The notes beneath the pieces are model-generated. The model was not told the origin of the DNA. It saw only the letters and a list, made by a program, of their open reading frames with translations, and made no database searches. A stretch of DNA of 64,000 nucleotides, taken from the NCBI RefSeq assembly GCF_030295935.1, contig NZ_AP027362.1, positions 2,356,001-2,420,000 on the forward strand, given 5' to 3'. Both the position numbers and the translations under genes were made by a program. Of the stretch, positions 9,617 to 20,758 are shown one piece after another. The DNA is from Thalassotalea piscium (lineage in GTDB: Bacteria > Pseudomonadota > Gammaproteobacteria > Enterobacterales > Alteromonadaceae). Position 1 is the first letter of the stretch, and every line of letters starts with the position of its first letter.

Positions 9617-9697
9617 CTAATTATTTTGTGCTCTTCACATACATTATCGCTTTCTAAGCTTACTTACCCTTTAACTGTAATTTATTTAATGCAAAAA

Positions 9698-9740
9698 AAA
9701 TCGAACAGGTAATGTACGTATACAATAACTATTCGATTTT
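9698..9740. terminator. Possible bidirectional terminator between convergent genes
   Basis: AAATCGAA and TTCGATTT pair across a 26-nt A/T-rich loop, with T-rich tails in both directions. Confidence 0.45.
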
Positions 9741-9788
9741 ATTATTTTAATTAAACTGTTATTAAACCATATTAAAGCTTAACCAGTC

Positions 9789-11654
9789 TTAAGGTAAGGT
9801 AATACTAACGGTTGTTCCTTTACCCTCTTTACTGTCAATTTTAATATCGCCAGCAAGTTTTTTCTTAACTAATTCGAAGGTAGTGCTCATACCAACACCT
9901 ATGTACCCTCTGTCACTTCGCGTAGTAAAAAATGGCGTAAACACTTGTTCTAATGTTGCCTTATTCATTCCTTTACCATCATCTGAATAAGTAATTTTAG
10001 TACTGTTATTAGCGCCCTTCTCAACGTTTAACGATATTTTTCCGTTACCGTTATTGTCAAAACCATGCTTAAGTGAATTGTTAATTAAATTAAGTAATAC
10101 TAAAGCAATATAGCTAGGTATCGACTTGATGGTTAACGAACTTTCACCAGAGTAATTATAGTTAATATTACTTTGATTAAATTCAAAATCATAAAGCATC
10201 ATCATTTTGTTCATATAAGCAATTAAATCAAAGCTCTGAATTTCAGTATCATCTTGATCTGCTGCAATTAGATTAAAGTTATCTAATAGTGATACAACAG
10301 GCTTAAGTGTTGCAGCATTCTTAGTGTCACCATTTGATTCTAATTGTTCTAGTAAATCTGCCAACGACAAACCAACAGCATAGGTTATATCCGTAGCTAT
10401 ATAACCTAAAGCAGCAATATTTTCAGATCTAATTAATTGCTTCTCTCTAATAGGTAACAAGCTATTTTTTTCATTTACTGGTGCAGGGCGTGTTGAAGCT
10501 AACGCTGAGCTCTTCGCTTTTTTCCACATCAAAAATGCAACCGCTAAGGCAATTATAGCGATTAAAACAAACACATAAAATAGTATTTCAAAACTCGACG
10601 ATGACTCTTTTTCTTTACTGATTTTAGCGAGTTTAGCGAGTTTAGCAGTTGCATTATTTGCAATGTCTTTCTGTTTTTTCAGACTCTCAGTTAATTCTGC
10701 TATCGCCTTTTCTTGCGCAATCGCATTTTCATTTAGAGCTTGTAAGTTTTCATTAGGCGTTTCGGCGTTATCTTCAACAACCAAGCTTTTATTTTCTTGC
10801 AGTGCTTTTAATTGTTCTTCTAAGCTTTGAAGTTGTGCATCTTTAGCACCGATCTCTTGACTCAATTTAGTCATTTGATCTTGAGCACTATTTAAACGCT
10901 CAGTTGACGCCTTTAAGTCTGCATTATATTTTTCGGTACTTTCTTGACTCTCGTTTAACTTTTCATTCAATTTATTTAACGAAGCTTCTTGTTTTACTAA
11001 CCTATTTTCAAGGGCTTTTTTCTCTTCTTTAAATTTATTTTCAAGTGCTAACAATTCATTTTCTTGCTTTAGCTGTAAAGCATAAGTTGGACCTATCGAT
11101 AATATAGAGTCATTATTTGAATCATCTACAAAATAAGATAAATCAGGCACAACTAACCCCGCTTTATCAATATTAATATCATTTATCTTAAACGTAATGT
11201 TCGATTTCGCTTCATCAGAAGAGATATCAATCATCGTTTTATTAAGGTCATTATTGTTTTCAGTGATCATTAACGTGGGCGTACCACTCACTGCTTTATC
11301 GGCTGAAGTTAACACATTTCTTTTATTTGATGATACGTATAATATATGAACATTTTTAACTTCATTAAATGTTGTTATCAAGCGTACTGAAATATCTTTA
11401 TTGTTAACGCCTTTATTTTTAAAGTAGCTTTTAAAGAACTCATATCTTTCGGTATCTTCGTAGACACCAATTACAAACTCAGAACCTATTGCGCTTTCTG
11501 GCCAGTTAACAAACTTAGCAAACTTGCTTACTAACGTAGCTTTTTCTTGTTCAAGTGCTGAGTTTTGAGCCCAAGCCTGTCCCCCTATAACAAGAGCCAC
11601 ACTAACAACTGATAACCATAGTTTTAATTTTAATCGTGAAAGTCTTGCTACCAT
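9789..11654 (-). CDS. YfiR-domain sensor kinase-like protein lacking the phosphoacceptor His
   Basis: The 621-aa protein has a signal peptide (cut near AWAQN), a periplasmic YfiR/DUF4154 domain (about 34-175, VSKFAKFVNWPES), a long coiled coil (about 190-345, rich in E, K, L and N), one membrane span (about 355-377), a dimerisation-like helix (about 408-460) and a HATPase_c domain (about 510-621). The ATPase N box (NLINNSLKH), G1 (DDGKGM) and G2 (GYIGVGM) look intact. In the helix, AALGYIATDITYAVG aligns with the usual AxLGxLxxGIAHEI, which puts Tyr425 where the phosphorylated His should be. It may be a non-phosphorylating or allosteric relative of histidine kinases. There is no adjacent response regulator. 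YfiR domains elsewhere work with diguanylate cyclases. Confidence 0.8.
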   Translation of the reverse strand: MVARLSRLKLKLWLSVVSVALVIGGQAWAQNSALEQEKATLVSKFAKFVNWPESAIGSEFVIGVYEDTERYEFFKSYFKNKGVNNKDISVRLITTFNEVKNVHILYVSSNKRNVLTSADKAVSGTPTLMITENNNDLNKTMIDISSDEAKSNITFKINDINIDKAGLVVPDLSYFVDDSNNDSILSIGPTYALQLKQENELLALENKFKEEKKALENRLVKQEASLNKLNEKLNESQESTEKYNADLKASTERLNSAQDQMTKLSQEIGAKDAQLQSLEEQLKALQENKSLVVEDNAETPNENLQALNENAIAQEKAIAELTESLKKQKDIANNATAKLAKLAKISKEKESSSSFEILFYVFVLIAIIALAVAFLMWKKAKSSALASTRPAPVNEKNSLLPIREKQLIRSENIAALGYIATDITYAVGLSLADLLEQLESNGDTKNAATLKPVVSLLDNFNLIAADQDDTEIQSFDLIAYMNKMMMLYDFEFNQSNINYNYSGESSLTIKSIPSYIALVLLNLINNSLKHGFDNNGNGKISLNVEKGANNSTKITYSDDGKGMNKATLEQVFTPFFTTRSDRGYIGVGMSTTFELVKKKLAGDIKIDSKEGKGTTVSITLP

Positions 11655-12113
11655 AAGATACCTACAAAAAATTATTAATATTTTTACATTCTACGTTTAA
11701 TTTCTTTCAGATCAATAGTGTTTTTAATAAGTTAACTAAAACCACTAGATTACATACTGTCAACAATCGCAGCTAAGTTATATTTGGCACCATAGAGAGG
11801 TTAGAAAAAAAAGATAAACTAAATAGCTTAACTAACCTCAACTCGGAATAATAAATAGCGCTTCAGCAGCTATTTTTTCCTTACATCTGTGTTAAATTCA
11901 TAAACAATAGAATAGCTATTCTTAATGAATTTTCCTTGAATTAAGAAAAACTATCAAGCTAGTGAGTTGCTACAACCACAAGTCTAACAATTTCAGGGCA
12001 TTAACTTATCTCTTAACCCTAGCTAAGGTTAACTGTATTTTAAGGTAATATTTTGCAGTGATGTTATGTATCAATTAAAGAGCATTGGCTATTATCTGAG
12101 GGTTAAAAATACA
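11655..12113. other. Spacer between rimO and the YfiR-kinase gene
   Basis: A/T-rich spacer between two minus-strand genes. It must hold the promoter of the YfiR-kinase gene (just right of 11654). I see no open frame with a ribosome site and no strong repeat. Confidence 0.5.
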
Positions 12114-12140
12114 CAGCCCAACGTGATTTATGTTGGGCTG
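12114..12140 (-). terminator. Terminator of rimO
   Basis: Perfect 9-bp stem CAGCCCAAC with GTTGGGCTG (9-nt loop), 50 bases past the rimO stop; on the minus strand it is followed by TGTATTTTTAA. Confidence 0.75.
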
Positions 12141-12189
12141 AGAGAGTAAACATGTTCAATTGTTAAATAAACAATAACAAAAGTTAAAA

Positions 12190-13644
12190 TTAATCTTCTA
12201 CGCGAACTCCCCAAACATCATGTTCATCAGCATGAATAATTTGAACCCATATTTGATCGCCAGGCTTAACATCAAATTCATCAGTTAAGTAAACTTTTCC
12301 GTCAACTTCAGGTGCATCCATATAAGAGCGCCCTACCGCACCAAGCTCGGTTATTTCATCAATTAAAATTAAATACTCTTGGCCAATACGTGCTTGTAAT
12401 TTTTCTGCACTAATTCTCGCTTGTACTTCCATAAACCGTTGTAATCTATCTTCCATTACTTCTTCTGAAACATGATCAGGTAACGCATTTGCCGTTGCAC
12501 CTTCAACGGGTGAGTATTTAAAACAACCAACACGGTCTAATTGCGCTTCTTCTAAAAAGTCTAAAAGTTCTTCAAACTCTTCTTCTGTTTCCCCCGGAAA
12601 CCCAACAATAAAGGTTGAACGAATAACTAATTCAGGACAAATTTCACGCCATTTAGCAATACGCTCTAATACGCGGTCTGAGCTACCAGGGCGTTTCATT
12701 AATTTTAAAATACGTTTGTTAGCATGCTGAAATGGAATATCTAAATAAGGAAGAATTTTGCCATCGCGCATTAACGGAATAATATGGTCAACATGCGGAT
12801 AAGGATAAACATAATGTAGACGTATCCAAACACCTTGCTTCGCTAGCTGTTCACATAGCTGCTGCATGTGTGTTTTAACGGGCATGCCATCCCAAAAGTC
12901 GGTTTTATGCTTAACATCAACACCATAAGCAGAGGTGTCTTGAGAAATAACTAATAATTCTTTAACGCCCGACTTTACTAAGCGTTGCGCTTCACCTAAT
13001 ACATCACCCACTGGGCGTGAGTCTAAATCGCCACGCATTGACGGAATAATGCAAAAAGTACAACGATGATTACAACCTTCCGATATTTTTAAATAAGCAT
13101 AATGCTTAGGTGTTAACTTAACCCCTTGTGGTGGCACTAAATCGATAAACGGATTATGTACAGGCTTTGCAACATGCTCATGCACTTGCGCTAATACTTC
13201 ATCGTATGCATGTGGTCCAGTTACGCCTAAAACGTTGGGATGAAGCTCAATAATTTCATCTTTCTTTACGCCTAAGCAACCCGTAACTAACACCTTGCCA
13301 TTTTCAGCAAGTGCTTCTCCAATAGTATCTAACGACTCTTGTACTGCCGAATCAATAAAGCCACAAGTATTAACTATAACTAACTCTGCATCGTTGTAGC
13401 TATTTGTTACATCGTAGCCTTCAGTGCGAAGTTGGGTAAGAATCCTCTCAGAGTCAACTAAGTTCTTTGGACAGCCGAGACTCAGAAAGCCTATCTTTGC
13501 AGTGCGTTCTACACTTTGATTAGCGTTAGCTAATTGCTCTGAACGCTGACTTTGCTCTTCGATCATTTTAGAGGGAATGTCTAACGTGGTTGTTTGGCTT
13601 TGTGCTGAATTAATTGTACTTGGGTCGAATTGTTCTACGGTCAT
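12190..13644 (-). CDS. rimO: RimO, ribosomal protein S12 methylthiotransferase
   Basis: RimO is a radical-SAM enzyme that adds a methylthio group to an aspartate of ribosomal protein S12. The 484-aa product has the MTTase N-terminal domain ([17 protein letters not shown], second-cluster cysteines), the radical-SAM motif CNHRCTFC followed by IIPSMRG (about 190), and a C-terminal TRAM domain (about 420-484). It is about 40 residues longer than E. coli RimO because of a polar N-terminal extension before AKIGFLSLG; a start at Met27 is possible. It is a single-gene unit with a terminator. Confidence 0.95.
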   Translation of the reverse strand: MTVEQFDPSTINSAQSQTTTLDIPSKMIEEQSQRSEQLANANQSVERTAKIGFLSLGCPKNLVDSERILTQLRTEGYDVTNSYNDAELVIVNTCGFIDSAVQESLDTIGEALAENGKVLVTGCLGVKKDEIIELHPNVLGVTGPHAYDEVLAQVHEHVAKPVHNPFIDLVPPQGVKLTPKHYAYLKISEGCNHRCTFCIIPSMRGDLDSRPVGDVLGEAQRLVKSGVKELLVISQDTSAYGVDVKHKTDFWDGMPVKTHMQQLCEQLAKQGVWIRLHYVYPYPHVDHIIPLMRDGKILPYLDIPFQHANKRILKLMKRPGSSDRVLERIAKWREICPELVIRSTFIVGFPGETEEEFEELLDFLEEAQLDRVGCFKYSPVEGATANALPDHVSEEVMEDRLQRFMEVQARISAEKLQARIGQEYLILIDEITELGAVGRSYMDAPEVDGKVYLTDEFDVKPGDQIWVQIIHADEHDVWGVRVED

Positions 13645-14049
13645 AGTGTGCTCTGTGCTTTAACTGGCTTAAACCATTAGGTTAAAGCGTTATAAAAAGT
13701 GGTTTTAATGCCTTTATTGCAAACTCAGGCTTTACTTGGAATAAGCGCTAAGGCGATTGTTTAATGCGTGGGATTATACAGGAATGTTGGGAAAGGATGA
13801 ATAAATGTTTTTGACGTTGTTGTTGATGCTGAAACAAGTACAAATCGTTAAAAATGTAAGTTTCTTATAAAAAACTATTAAAACTGTAAAGTGTCCTGTT
13901 ATTTTACACTTTCCAATCTAACCATCACCAAATAACGACTAAACCAATGAAAAATAAACAATAAAACAAACTAGTACAGTTTGTGCTTTTATTTGGTAAT
14001 GATGAAAAATGCCTTTCTATTCCCAGGAATGTATTATTAAGGAAATGTT
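13645..14049. other. Divergent spacer between rimO and the PEP-CTERM gene
   Basis: A 405-bp A/T-rich region that must hold both promoters. AAGGAAATGTT just ahead of 14050 is a good ribosome site for the PEP-CTERM gene. No open frame or repeat of note was seen. Confidence 0.5.
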
Positions 14050-14622
14050 ATGAATTTAAAAATGTTAAAAGCTGCTATTGCAGGTCTAGTTTTATCTGTT
14101 AGCGGTTTTGCTAATGCTGGTTTAATAACTGAAACAACAGAACAAACAATTGATTATCAAGACTTTAGCTTCAATTGGGGAGTCTCAGATTGGCTTGCTA
14201 ATACTGACGCTACTTTAACAATTGAAGTACAGGCGGATCTAGGTTACTCAGATCCATCTGCGGGTGAAAACTTTGATATTATACTAGAAAGCATTAATTT
14301 AGGTACCCATGGCTTGTTTGAATCAGGGCTAAATGGTTGGACAAACCTAAGTGCTACTTCAGGCATTAATGCTTGGCATGTTGCAAGAGATTTTAACTTA
14401 ACAAGTTCACAGATGGCATTGTTATTGAGTGATAATTTATTTCAGCTAGATATTAATTTTAACCAAGGCGTTGATACATTTTATGGCAAATTAAATAACA
14501 TTAGCCCATTTGTAAAAGTTAGTTTAGATTACGCTTCTACCAGTGTACCAGAGCCTTCTACACTTGTTATCTTCGCCTTAGGCATGATGGGGTTAGCATC
14601 AAGAAGATTTAAGAAACAGTAA
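14050..14622 (+). CDS. PEP-CTERM sorting domain protein
   Basis: The 190-aa product has a Sec signal (cut after FANA) and ends with a PEP-CTERM tail: VPEPST, a hydrophobic span (LVIFALGMMGLA) and a basic end (SRRFKKQ). Such proteins are cut and processed by an exosortase, usually together with exopolysaccharide export. The body is acidic, rich in N, D, S and T, and has no recognised domain. It is a single gene with its own terminator. No exosortase gene lies in this window, so one is predicted elsewhere in the genome. Confidence 0.88.
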   Translation: MNLKMLKAAIAGLVLSVSGFANAGLITETTEQTIDYQDFSFNWGVSDWLANTDATLTIEVQADLGYSDPSAGENFDIILESINLGTHGLFESGLNGWTNLSATSGINAWHVARDFNLTSSQMALLLSDNLFQLDINFNQGVDTFYGKLNNISPFVKVSLDYASTSVPEPSTLVIFALGMMGLASRRFKKQ

Positions 14623-14643
14623 TTCTCTATTAAATGTTAAACG

Positions 14644-14670
14644 AAGCACCATTCATTGGTGCTTTTTTTG
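14644..14670 (+). terminator. Terminator of the PEP-CTERM gene
   Basis: AAGCACCA-TTCAT-TGGTGCTT stem followed by a T-run, 22 bases after the stop codon. Confidence 0.9.
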
Positions 14671-14743
14671 TCTGCATTTCATCATTCAAAAAACTAACTA
14701 GGTTGCCCAAACCACCAGCCCAACAGTAACGATACTATAAATA

Positions 14744-15685
14744 TCATTGCATAATTACAGTATTTTGCTCACAATCACCACAATTGAGCGTGTAACTTTC
14801 TTTCTTTTTGGATACTTTTGTATTTTTACTACTACAACTAACACAAGGTGTTTTCATTGCGGTATTCGTTTCACACTTATTGCACTTAATAAAGTAGCCA
14901 TAACGACCGTATTGCGCAGAGTAATCTGATTTTTCACCACACGATTTACATTGCAAAATTGAATCAGCAATAGATTCAACCTTCTTAACAGGCGTATTTA
15001 CTACTTCTTGTTGCACTACTTTTTCAACGGTTTTGCTACCGCCTAATTGATCCATTAAAAATGCCGTTATCGATTTTAATTCTTCGTCATTAAAGCCAGG
15101 TCGCGTATCGAAAGGATTAAGCTTTGTGATGGCATAAGTTTTCAACTTCATTATTTCGTTGAGCTTGTCGACTAAAAACTCAGTTTTAACAAGCTGCTTT
15201 GATACATCATTAGGCATTGAATCACGGTCGATGATTGCATTACTTGATACAGCACAAACGTTATGCCAACAAAGCATTCCAAATGATTGCTGTTTAATAC
15301 CGAGTAACTTACCTAAAATACTTTCTCGATTAGCATGTAACATTTCTCGCAGTAGCATTTGTTGTAATTCAACCTGCTTAATTGGCGAAGCCATTCCAGA
15401 CCATTTACTGTTCAAGCTCCGAGTCCACTCACCTAAATCATTAACCTTTACTTCACCTGTTATGCTTTTAGATTCAATTAACACAAAGCCAAATGGATAA
15501 ACAATTAAATGGTCTATCTGGGCTGTTTCATCATTGTGAGTAAACTTGAAGTCATTGATTACATAAACCTGCTGATGGTCTTTGAAGGTACGTCTTAAAA
15601 AGAAAGCTACATCTTGCTCTTGTCTTTGTCCTGCTTTCGCTGTTGGAGACACAGTATTTTGAAGTTTTTTATCTTTAAGAATCAT
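14744..15685 (-). CDS. NERD-domain protein with C-terminal zinc ribbons
   Basis: NERD is a nuclease-related fold of the PD-(D/E)xK type. In this 313-aa protein the core is at about 25-130, with candidate catalytic residues in AQIDHLIV and LIESKS. The C-terminal third carries four CxxC knuckles (CKSC, CNKC, CVSC, CGDC; about 246-308) forming probably two zinc ribbons, which suggests nucleic-acid contact. The role is unknown; related proteins occur with DNA processing or defence functions. Its start is 33 bp after the stop of the large hybrid kinase on the same strand, so the two may be co-transcribed. Confidence 0.8.
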   Translation of the reverse strand: MILKDKKLQNTVSPTAKAGQRQEQDVAFFLRRTFKDHQQVYVINDFKFTHNDETAQIDHLIVYPFGFVLIESKSITGEVKVNDLGEWTRSLNSKWSGMASPIKQVELQQMLLREMLHANRESILGKLLGIKQQSFGMLCWHNVCAVSSNAIIDRDSMPNDVSKQLVKTEFLVDKLNEIMKLKTYAITKLNPFDTRPGFNDEELKSITAFLMDQLGGSKTVEKVVQQEVVNTPVKKVESIADSILQCKSCGEKSDYSAQYGRYGYFIKCNKCETNTAMKTPCVSCSSKNTKVSKKKESYTLNCGDCEQNTVIMQ

Positions 15686-15718
15686 CTGCTCGCATCCATA
15701 ACTATAATACCTTTACAG

Positions 15719-18700
15719 TTATTCACCTTTATTCATCCAATGATTGAGCTTTTCGAGCACACTATCTGGCTCTATTGGTTTACTTAAGTAGTCATCCATA
15801 CCTGCTGCAATGCATTTTTCTTTATCCCCTTGCATCGCATTGGCAGTCATAGCAATAATTGGTATTGAGATATAACCTGTACCTGCATCCCCCGCTCTTA
15901 TTCTTCGAGTCGTTTCGTATCCATCCATTTCTGGCATTTGGCAATCCATAATTATTATAGTAAATGGGGTGGCTTGCGAAGCTTCTTTCATTATGCTGAT
16001 TGCTTCTACTCCATTAGATGCAATTGTTGCGATTAATCCAATATTTTTTAACACACTCAACGCTACCATTTGGTTTATACGATTATCTTCTACAAGTAAT
16101 ACACGCACATTTTTATCCCAATGTTGTTTTACTGAACTTAAATTAGCACTTTTACCCGGTGGTTGTTTCAGCGTTTCTGCATGAATAGTGATATCTTTTT
16201 TCGTCGCTAATTGTAGTGAGTAAAATAACTCAGCAGTGGTTGCTGGCTTTGGAAAGTAACCGTTGATCCCTTTTTCAGCAAATTCTGTAGTCTGTGGGTT
16301 TTCACCTATTGGTGACATCAAAACCAACTTTATTTGGTCATACTTCGCATTTGTTCGAATGTAATTAACAAAAACATTACTATTTTTGCTTGGCAAGCCT
16401 GTATCTATTAGTATTAAATCAAACAGGTTATCGTGTCCAGACGATAAGCGTTGCTCACAATGTAATAAAGCATCTTTAATATTGGTTACAACTGTGGCCT
16501 TAATGCTCCAATGTGTTAATTGTTTGTATAATACCTCACCACTTGTCTTATTATTAGCAATTACTAACACTTTAATATTTATGGTATTTTCTGGTGGAGT
16601 AACATTTTTGGCATTCTCGCTTTTGTTGACCAGACAGGATATTTCAAAGCAGCTTCCTTCATTAATTTTGCTAGATACCTTTACATCTCCGTGCAACAAG
16701 TTGCATAGCCTTTTTGTTATTGATAACCCTAAGCCTGTGCCGCCATACTTTCTTGTAGTTGAAGCATCCACTTGACTAAAAGCGTCAAAGAGTGATGATA
16801 TTTTGTCTTGGTCAATTCCAATACCTGTGTCTTGAATTTTACAACTAAACAAATAGCCATTAGCTTTAATAGCTTTTTCTAACTTGGCGACTATTAAAAT
16901 TTCACCTTCATCTGTAAATTTTATAGCATTGCTTAAAAGATTAGTGATTATTTGTCGTATTCTACCAGGATCAGAGTTAATTAAAGAAAGGTCAACATCA
17001 GTTATATCTAGAATAACTTCAACTCCTTTAGTTTGTGCAGAATGTGCAATAGATTCGGCTAGCTCTTCTAATAAATGCCGTATATCAAAGTCAATAAACT
17101 CAAACTCAAGCTTGTCAGCTTCAATTTTTGAAAAATCTAATATATCGTTGATTAGCATTAATAGTGAATTGGCACTAGAGTATGCAATTCGAAGACGGTG
17201 TGATTGCTCTGGCGTTAACTCACTATCTTTAAGTAAGTTAAGCATACCAATAACACCATTCATTGGTGTTCGTATTTCATGGCTCATATTAGCTAAAAAT
17301 TCAGACTTTAACTGGGTAGCTTCTTCAGCTTTTTCTAACGCTTCTTTTAAATCATTAGCTTGATTTTTTAATATAGCCGTTTTTTCAGTCACTTGATCTT
17401 CAAGCGCTGTCACAAAGTTCTTTTGCTTTGTTATTTCAACCTGCTGTAACCTCGTTCTTAAATAAATTGCTGCTATCACAGCAAGAGCTATAGCAATTGC
17501 ATACAAACAATAGGCCCACCACATTTTCCATGGCGGAGGTAAAACAGATAAGTTAATCGACAGTAATTTTTCTCCCCAATTACCACTCGTGTTTGTAGCT
17601 TTAACTAAAAATTTATATGAACCGCCATCTAAGTTGGTGAAAGAAGCGGTATTTCGGTTACCTATTTCTATCCATTTATCATCAAAGCCTTCAAGTTTAT
17701 AAGCATATAAATTTTTATTTGGCGAAGTAAAGTCAAGTACCGCAAATTCAAAAGAGAAAAAGTAATCAAGATAGGTTAACTGGATATCTTGAACATAAGA
17801 ATATGGCGTATCAAGTTTGACTGGCTCCCCCATTTTATTAAAGCCTGTTAACACAATATTTGCTTCACTCTTACTCAACTCAACGGGTTCAGTATTAAAA
17901 TACTCAACCCCTCTTTGGCTACTAGTAAATAATGTCTCACCTGCCCCTTTTACTAGGCTATTAGCATAATAGTTCAGGCCCAGTACCCCATTATGTTCAT
18001 CATAATTAGTTATTTTACCTGATTTAGGATCTAACTTTGAAATACCTTTGTTAGTGGTTAGCCATAAATCGCCATTTTCATCATCGGCAATAGCGCGTAT
18101 TAAAGACGTTGGTAAACCATTTTCGGCACTATAATGTTTAAAACTTTCAGTTTCGGGAAGATAAAGGTTAAGCCCTTTTTGAGTGGCAATCCAAATAGTA
18201 CTATCTGCAGCTTGGTGTATGTCTTGAATAATATTACCTAGTAAGCTTCCATCTTTATTGACATTACCTTTGAATGAAATAAACCCTTGGCTTTCTTCTT
18301 GCCAAAGGTTAACACCATCGCCCGTACCCACCCACATATTGTCGTCTTTATCTTTAAATATTTCTAAAACCTCAGGGTGAGACAAACCGACAGTATCATT
18401 TAAATGACTAAAGGTTTTGGTTGATGTATTGTAGATGTAAACACCACTCTTATATGTACCTATCCAAAGATTACCAAACTTGTCAAGCGCCAACGCCCTA
18501 AACTCTCTGAACTTTTTATAATCTTGACTGGTTTTTGGGTACTGTATTACTTCTACTTTTTTTGTAGTTAACTGAAATTTAGCAAGTCCTTCATCTTGTG
18601 CTATCCATAAATTGTTATTATCAGAGAAAATAATGGGCCTTTCTATCAACCTGTTCTTACCAAAGCCATTCTTATCGCTAAAAATGGAACCTGATAATGT

Positions 18701-19888
18701 TTCTAATTTTTGCGCGTTAACATGCCATTTATAAAGTTGTGAGGTAGAGGATACAATTAATAAATCACCATTATTATCGGTGGTAATTCCATTGGGCGCA
18801 CTTAATGAAGCATTCGTAATAGCCTTAAACTTACGATGAGGCGTTAGCTTATAGATACCGTTGATTTCACTAGTAATCCAAATTGTTTGTGAACTATCTT
18901 CAAATATAATTCTTAAGCCATCATCACTTTCTAATTGTAACTTTTCAATTTTACCTCCTGACTTTCCTTTACGATAAACACCTTTACTTGTAACAAACCA
19001 AATGTGACCACTACGATCTTCGATCATAGAATTTACTTGCCCTAAGTTTTTATTGTCAGGGCTTTCAATTCTAGAAAACATCCCATTGCTGGGGTTAAAC
19101 GTATATGGACCTTGCTGGGTTGCTACATAAAGCGTTCCTTGAGATGTTTTTAAAATACTACGAATTTCGTTTGCACCTGTAGGTGTTATGTTTGCTGGGT
19201 CTGGAAAGTAATGCGTAAAGGTGCGTTTCGTTTTATTTAAAAGATTAAGCCCATAACTTGTAGCAACCCATAAACTATTTGCATCGTTGTCTTCAATATC
19301 CCATATTCGATTATGAGATAAACTTGATGCAATTCCATCAACCTTTTCAATTCGCTCAAACTTGTTATTACCAAGATATCGATTCAGCCCTCTATCGTAA
19401 GAGCCAAACCACATGGTTCCCTCTTGATCATGAAATAGTGATTGAATGCGATTAGATGAAATAGAGTCATGACGTTGAGAGTCATGCATAAAGTTATAAA
19501 ACAGCCCGGTAGGTGGTTCATAAAGGTTAGCCCCTCCTCCCCAAGTTCCAATCCATATGTTTCCATTATGATCTAACAATAGGTTGCCCGCATCATTATG
19601 AGACAAAGTATTTGAGCTCATGCTGTTAAATTCATAAAGCGTAACTTTTCTACCATCGTAACGCATAACACCATTCTCAGCAGTGCCAAACCAAAGTAAC
19701 CCCTGAGTATCTTGAATAATAGAATAGATTTCTGAAGAGACAAAACCATCTTCTGCGGTCAATTTTTTTACTGAGTATTCGTTCACTAATGCTGTAGGTT
19801 TGTTGAAACTGTATGCTGGAATAAAAAAACCCTTTATGAAAATAGCACTAAAAATTAAATGAACAACAAACAGGAAAATTTTTTTCAT
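15719..19888 (-). CDS. Hybrid histidine kinase with two-component propeller sensor
   Basis: The 1389-aa protein has a signal peptide, about 14 beta-propeller reg_prop repeats (about 45-690; recurring phrases such as [12 protein letters not shown] and [10 protein letters not shown]), a Y_Y_Y domain (about 700-785), one membrane span (about 788-808), a coiled coil, HisKA ([14 protein letters not shown], His about 867), HATPase_c (N box NLLSNAIKF, about 981) and two receivers. The first receiver (about 1103-1220) has VIANN in place of the acidic pair, so it is probably degenerate, although an Asp (LIDTGLP) is kept. The second (about 1258-1385) is intact ([18 protein letters not shown]). It lacks the AraC output of polysaccharide-utilisation hybrids. 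Propeller sensors often bind oligosaccharides or other nutrients in the periplasm. Confidence 0.92.
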   Translation of the reverse strand: MKKIFLFVVHLIFSAIFIKGFFIPAYSFNKPTALVNEYSVKKLTAEDGFVSSEIYSIIQDTQGLLWFGTAENGVMRYDGRKVTLYEFNSMSSNTLSHNDAGNLLLDHNGNIWIGTWGGGANLYEPPTGLFYNFMHDSQRHDSISSNRIQSLFHDQEGTMWFGSYDRGLNRYLGNNKFERIEKVDGIASSLSHNRIWDIEDNDANSLWVATSYGLNLLNKTKRTFTHYFPDPANITPTGANEIRSILKTSQGTLYVATQQGPYTFNPSNGMFSRIESPDNKNLGQVNSMIEDRSGHIWFVTSKGVYRKGKSGGKIEKLQLESDDGLRIIFEDSSQTIWITSEINGIYKLTPHRKFKAITNASLSAPNGITTDNNGDLLIVSSTSQLYKWHVNAQKLETLSGSIFSDKNGFGKNRLIERPIIFSDNNNLWIAQDEGLAKFQLTTKKVEVIQYPKTSQDYKKFREFRALALDKFGNLWIGTYKSGVYIYNTSTKTFSHLNDTVGLSHPEVLEIFKDKDDNMWVGTGDGVNLWQEESQGFISFKGNVNKDGSLLGNIIQDIHQAADSTIWIATQKGLNLYLPETESFKHYSAENGLPTSLIRAIADDENGDLWLTTNKGISKLDPKSGKITNYDEHNGVLGLNYYANSLVKGAGETLFTSSQRGVEYFNTEPVELSKSEANIVLTGFNKMGEPVKLDTPYSYVQDIQLTYLDYFFSFEFAVLDFTSPNKNLYAYKLEGFDDKWIEIGNRNTASFTNLDGGSYKFLVKATNTSGNWGEKLLSINLSVLPPPWKMWWAYCLYAIAIALAVIAAIYLRTRLQQVEITKQKNFVTALEDQVTEKTAILKNQANDLKEALEKAEEATQLKSEFLANMSHEIRTPMNGVIGMLNLLKDSELTPEQSHRLRIAYSSANSLLMLINDILDFSKIEADKLEFEFIDFDIRHLLEELAESIAHSAQTKGVEVILDITDVDLSLINSDPGRIRQIITNLLSNAIKFTDEGEILIVAKLEKAIKANGYLFSCKIQDTGIGIDQDKISSLFDAFSQVDASTTRKYGGTGLGLSITKRLCNLLHGDVKVSSKINEGSCFEISCLVNKSENAKNVTPPENTINIKVLVIANNKTSGEVLYKQLTHWSIKATVVTNIKDALLHCEQRLSSGHDNLFDLILIDTGLPSKNSNVFVNYIRTNAKYDQIKLVLMSPIGENPQTTEFAEKGINGYFPKPATTAELFYSLQLATKKDITIHAETLKQPPGKSANLSSVKQHWDKNVRVLLVEDNRINQMVALSVLKNIGLIATIASNGVEAISIMKEASQATPFTIIIMDCQMPEMDGYETTRRIRAGDAGTGYISIPIIAMTANAMQGDKEKCIAAGMDDYLSKPIEPDSVLEKLNHWMNKGE

Positions 19889-20040
19889 AAATATATTCTT
19901 TTGGTAGTTTAAAATATTTTGTATAAACGCAATAGGCTGACAAAAATTGACTTTTAATTAAAATTATTTATACACCATATACCATAAGTGAATTCGCACA
20001 AATGCACTTTCAATATATTGAGCTAAACAGCTTGTAATTA

Positions 20041-20303
20041 GGGCGTGTTGTTCTTTATTGTACATTTTTACAGCGATTTATTTGGTGTTTATACAAGGCT
20101 GAACTTATGTAATGGGCTTGTTCCCCATAAATAAGTGAAAACGCCGTAGAAAAACCAAATAGGCGCTGTCCTACTAATACGTTTAAACATGATTTACTTT
20201 TCGTTCTAGCTCATTTATGTAGAATACTACACTTTATTCGCTACGCCTCAATTAAATCATGTTTAATTCGTACAAAATTTGTACTCGAAAGTTCAACACG
20301 CCC
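20041..20303 (+). mobile_element. 263-bp MITE-like element, copy A
   Basis: Perfect 10-bp ends GGGCGTGTTG / CAACACGCCC enclose a non-coding A/T-rich core, with TA on both outer sides. It has the same internal blocks as copies at 20432-20684 (same orientation) and 1952-2204 (opposite orientation). The ends and TA flanks resemble elements that duplicate a short TA-containing target; the driving transposase family cannot be named from this window. Confidence 0.8.
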
Positions 20304-20431
20304 TAATATTAACATTACTACATCTTTTAGTTGCGGTACAAAAATAAGACATTTAATAGTAATAATTTTATATGTTTGTTGATCGCAATCATAAGGTAGT
20401 AGCTATCTAGGTTATTTATGCAGAGTTACTA

Positions 20432-20684
20432 GGGCGTGTTGAGCTTTTAGGGCTGTTTTTACAGTTTTTATTCGGGGGCTGTACAAAGCAGAACCTTTGT
20501 CATTTAGCTATTGCACATAAAAAGTCAATAACGCCATAAAAAATGACCAACAAACGCTGTCAGCAGGATCCAGCTAAAAGCATTTGACTCTTTGTTGAGT
20601 AGTACTTGCTTGGAATGACTAAGCTACACACTACTCACCGTGATTAAACCATGTTTAATTTAAACAAAATTTTATAACACGTCC
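20432..20684 (+). mobile_element. 253-bp MITE-like element, copy B
   Basis: Starts GGGCGTGTTGAG and ends AACACGTCC (one mismatch in the inverted end), flanked by TA on both sides. Shared blocks with copy A include TTATTCGG-like, ACGCCxTAxAAAA, CGCTGTC and CCATGTTTAATT. It sits 128 bp downstream of copy A and 74 bp upstream of the GNAT-nitrilase start. Confidence 0.8.
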
Positions 20685-20758
20685 TAAATTATCTTTGATG
20701 CTGTTAAATAGCCTGATATCTTGTGCTATAACCGTGATAATGCTAATAAGAGTGGAAT

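Noticed and set aside
9475-9657. 60-codon open frame over the 8-bp tandem repeat
   Set aside because: Low-complexity product (repeated LYAYMLICLYA-like text), no convincing ribosome site and no family resemblance; the repeat itself keeps the frame open.
16386-16775. 129-codon + strand frame inside the hybrid kinase gene
   Set aside because: Antisense shadow of the receiver region.
16884-17363. 159-codon + strand frame inside the hybrid kinase gene
   Set aside because: It is the antisense of the HisKA/HATPase region; the Ser-rich composition is typical of a reverse-strand shadow.
20041-20684. Riboswitch or leader RNA for the GNAT-nitrilase gene
   Set aside because: The structured sequence is explained by two MITE copies that also occur elsewhere in other contexts.
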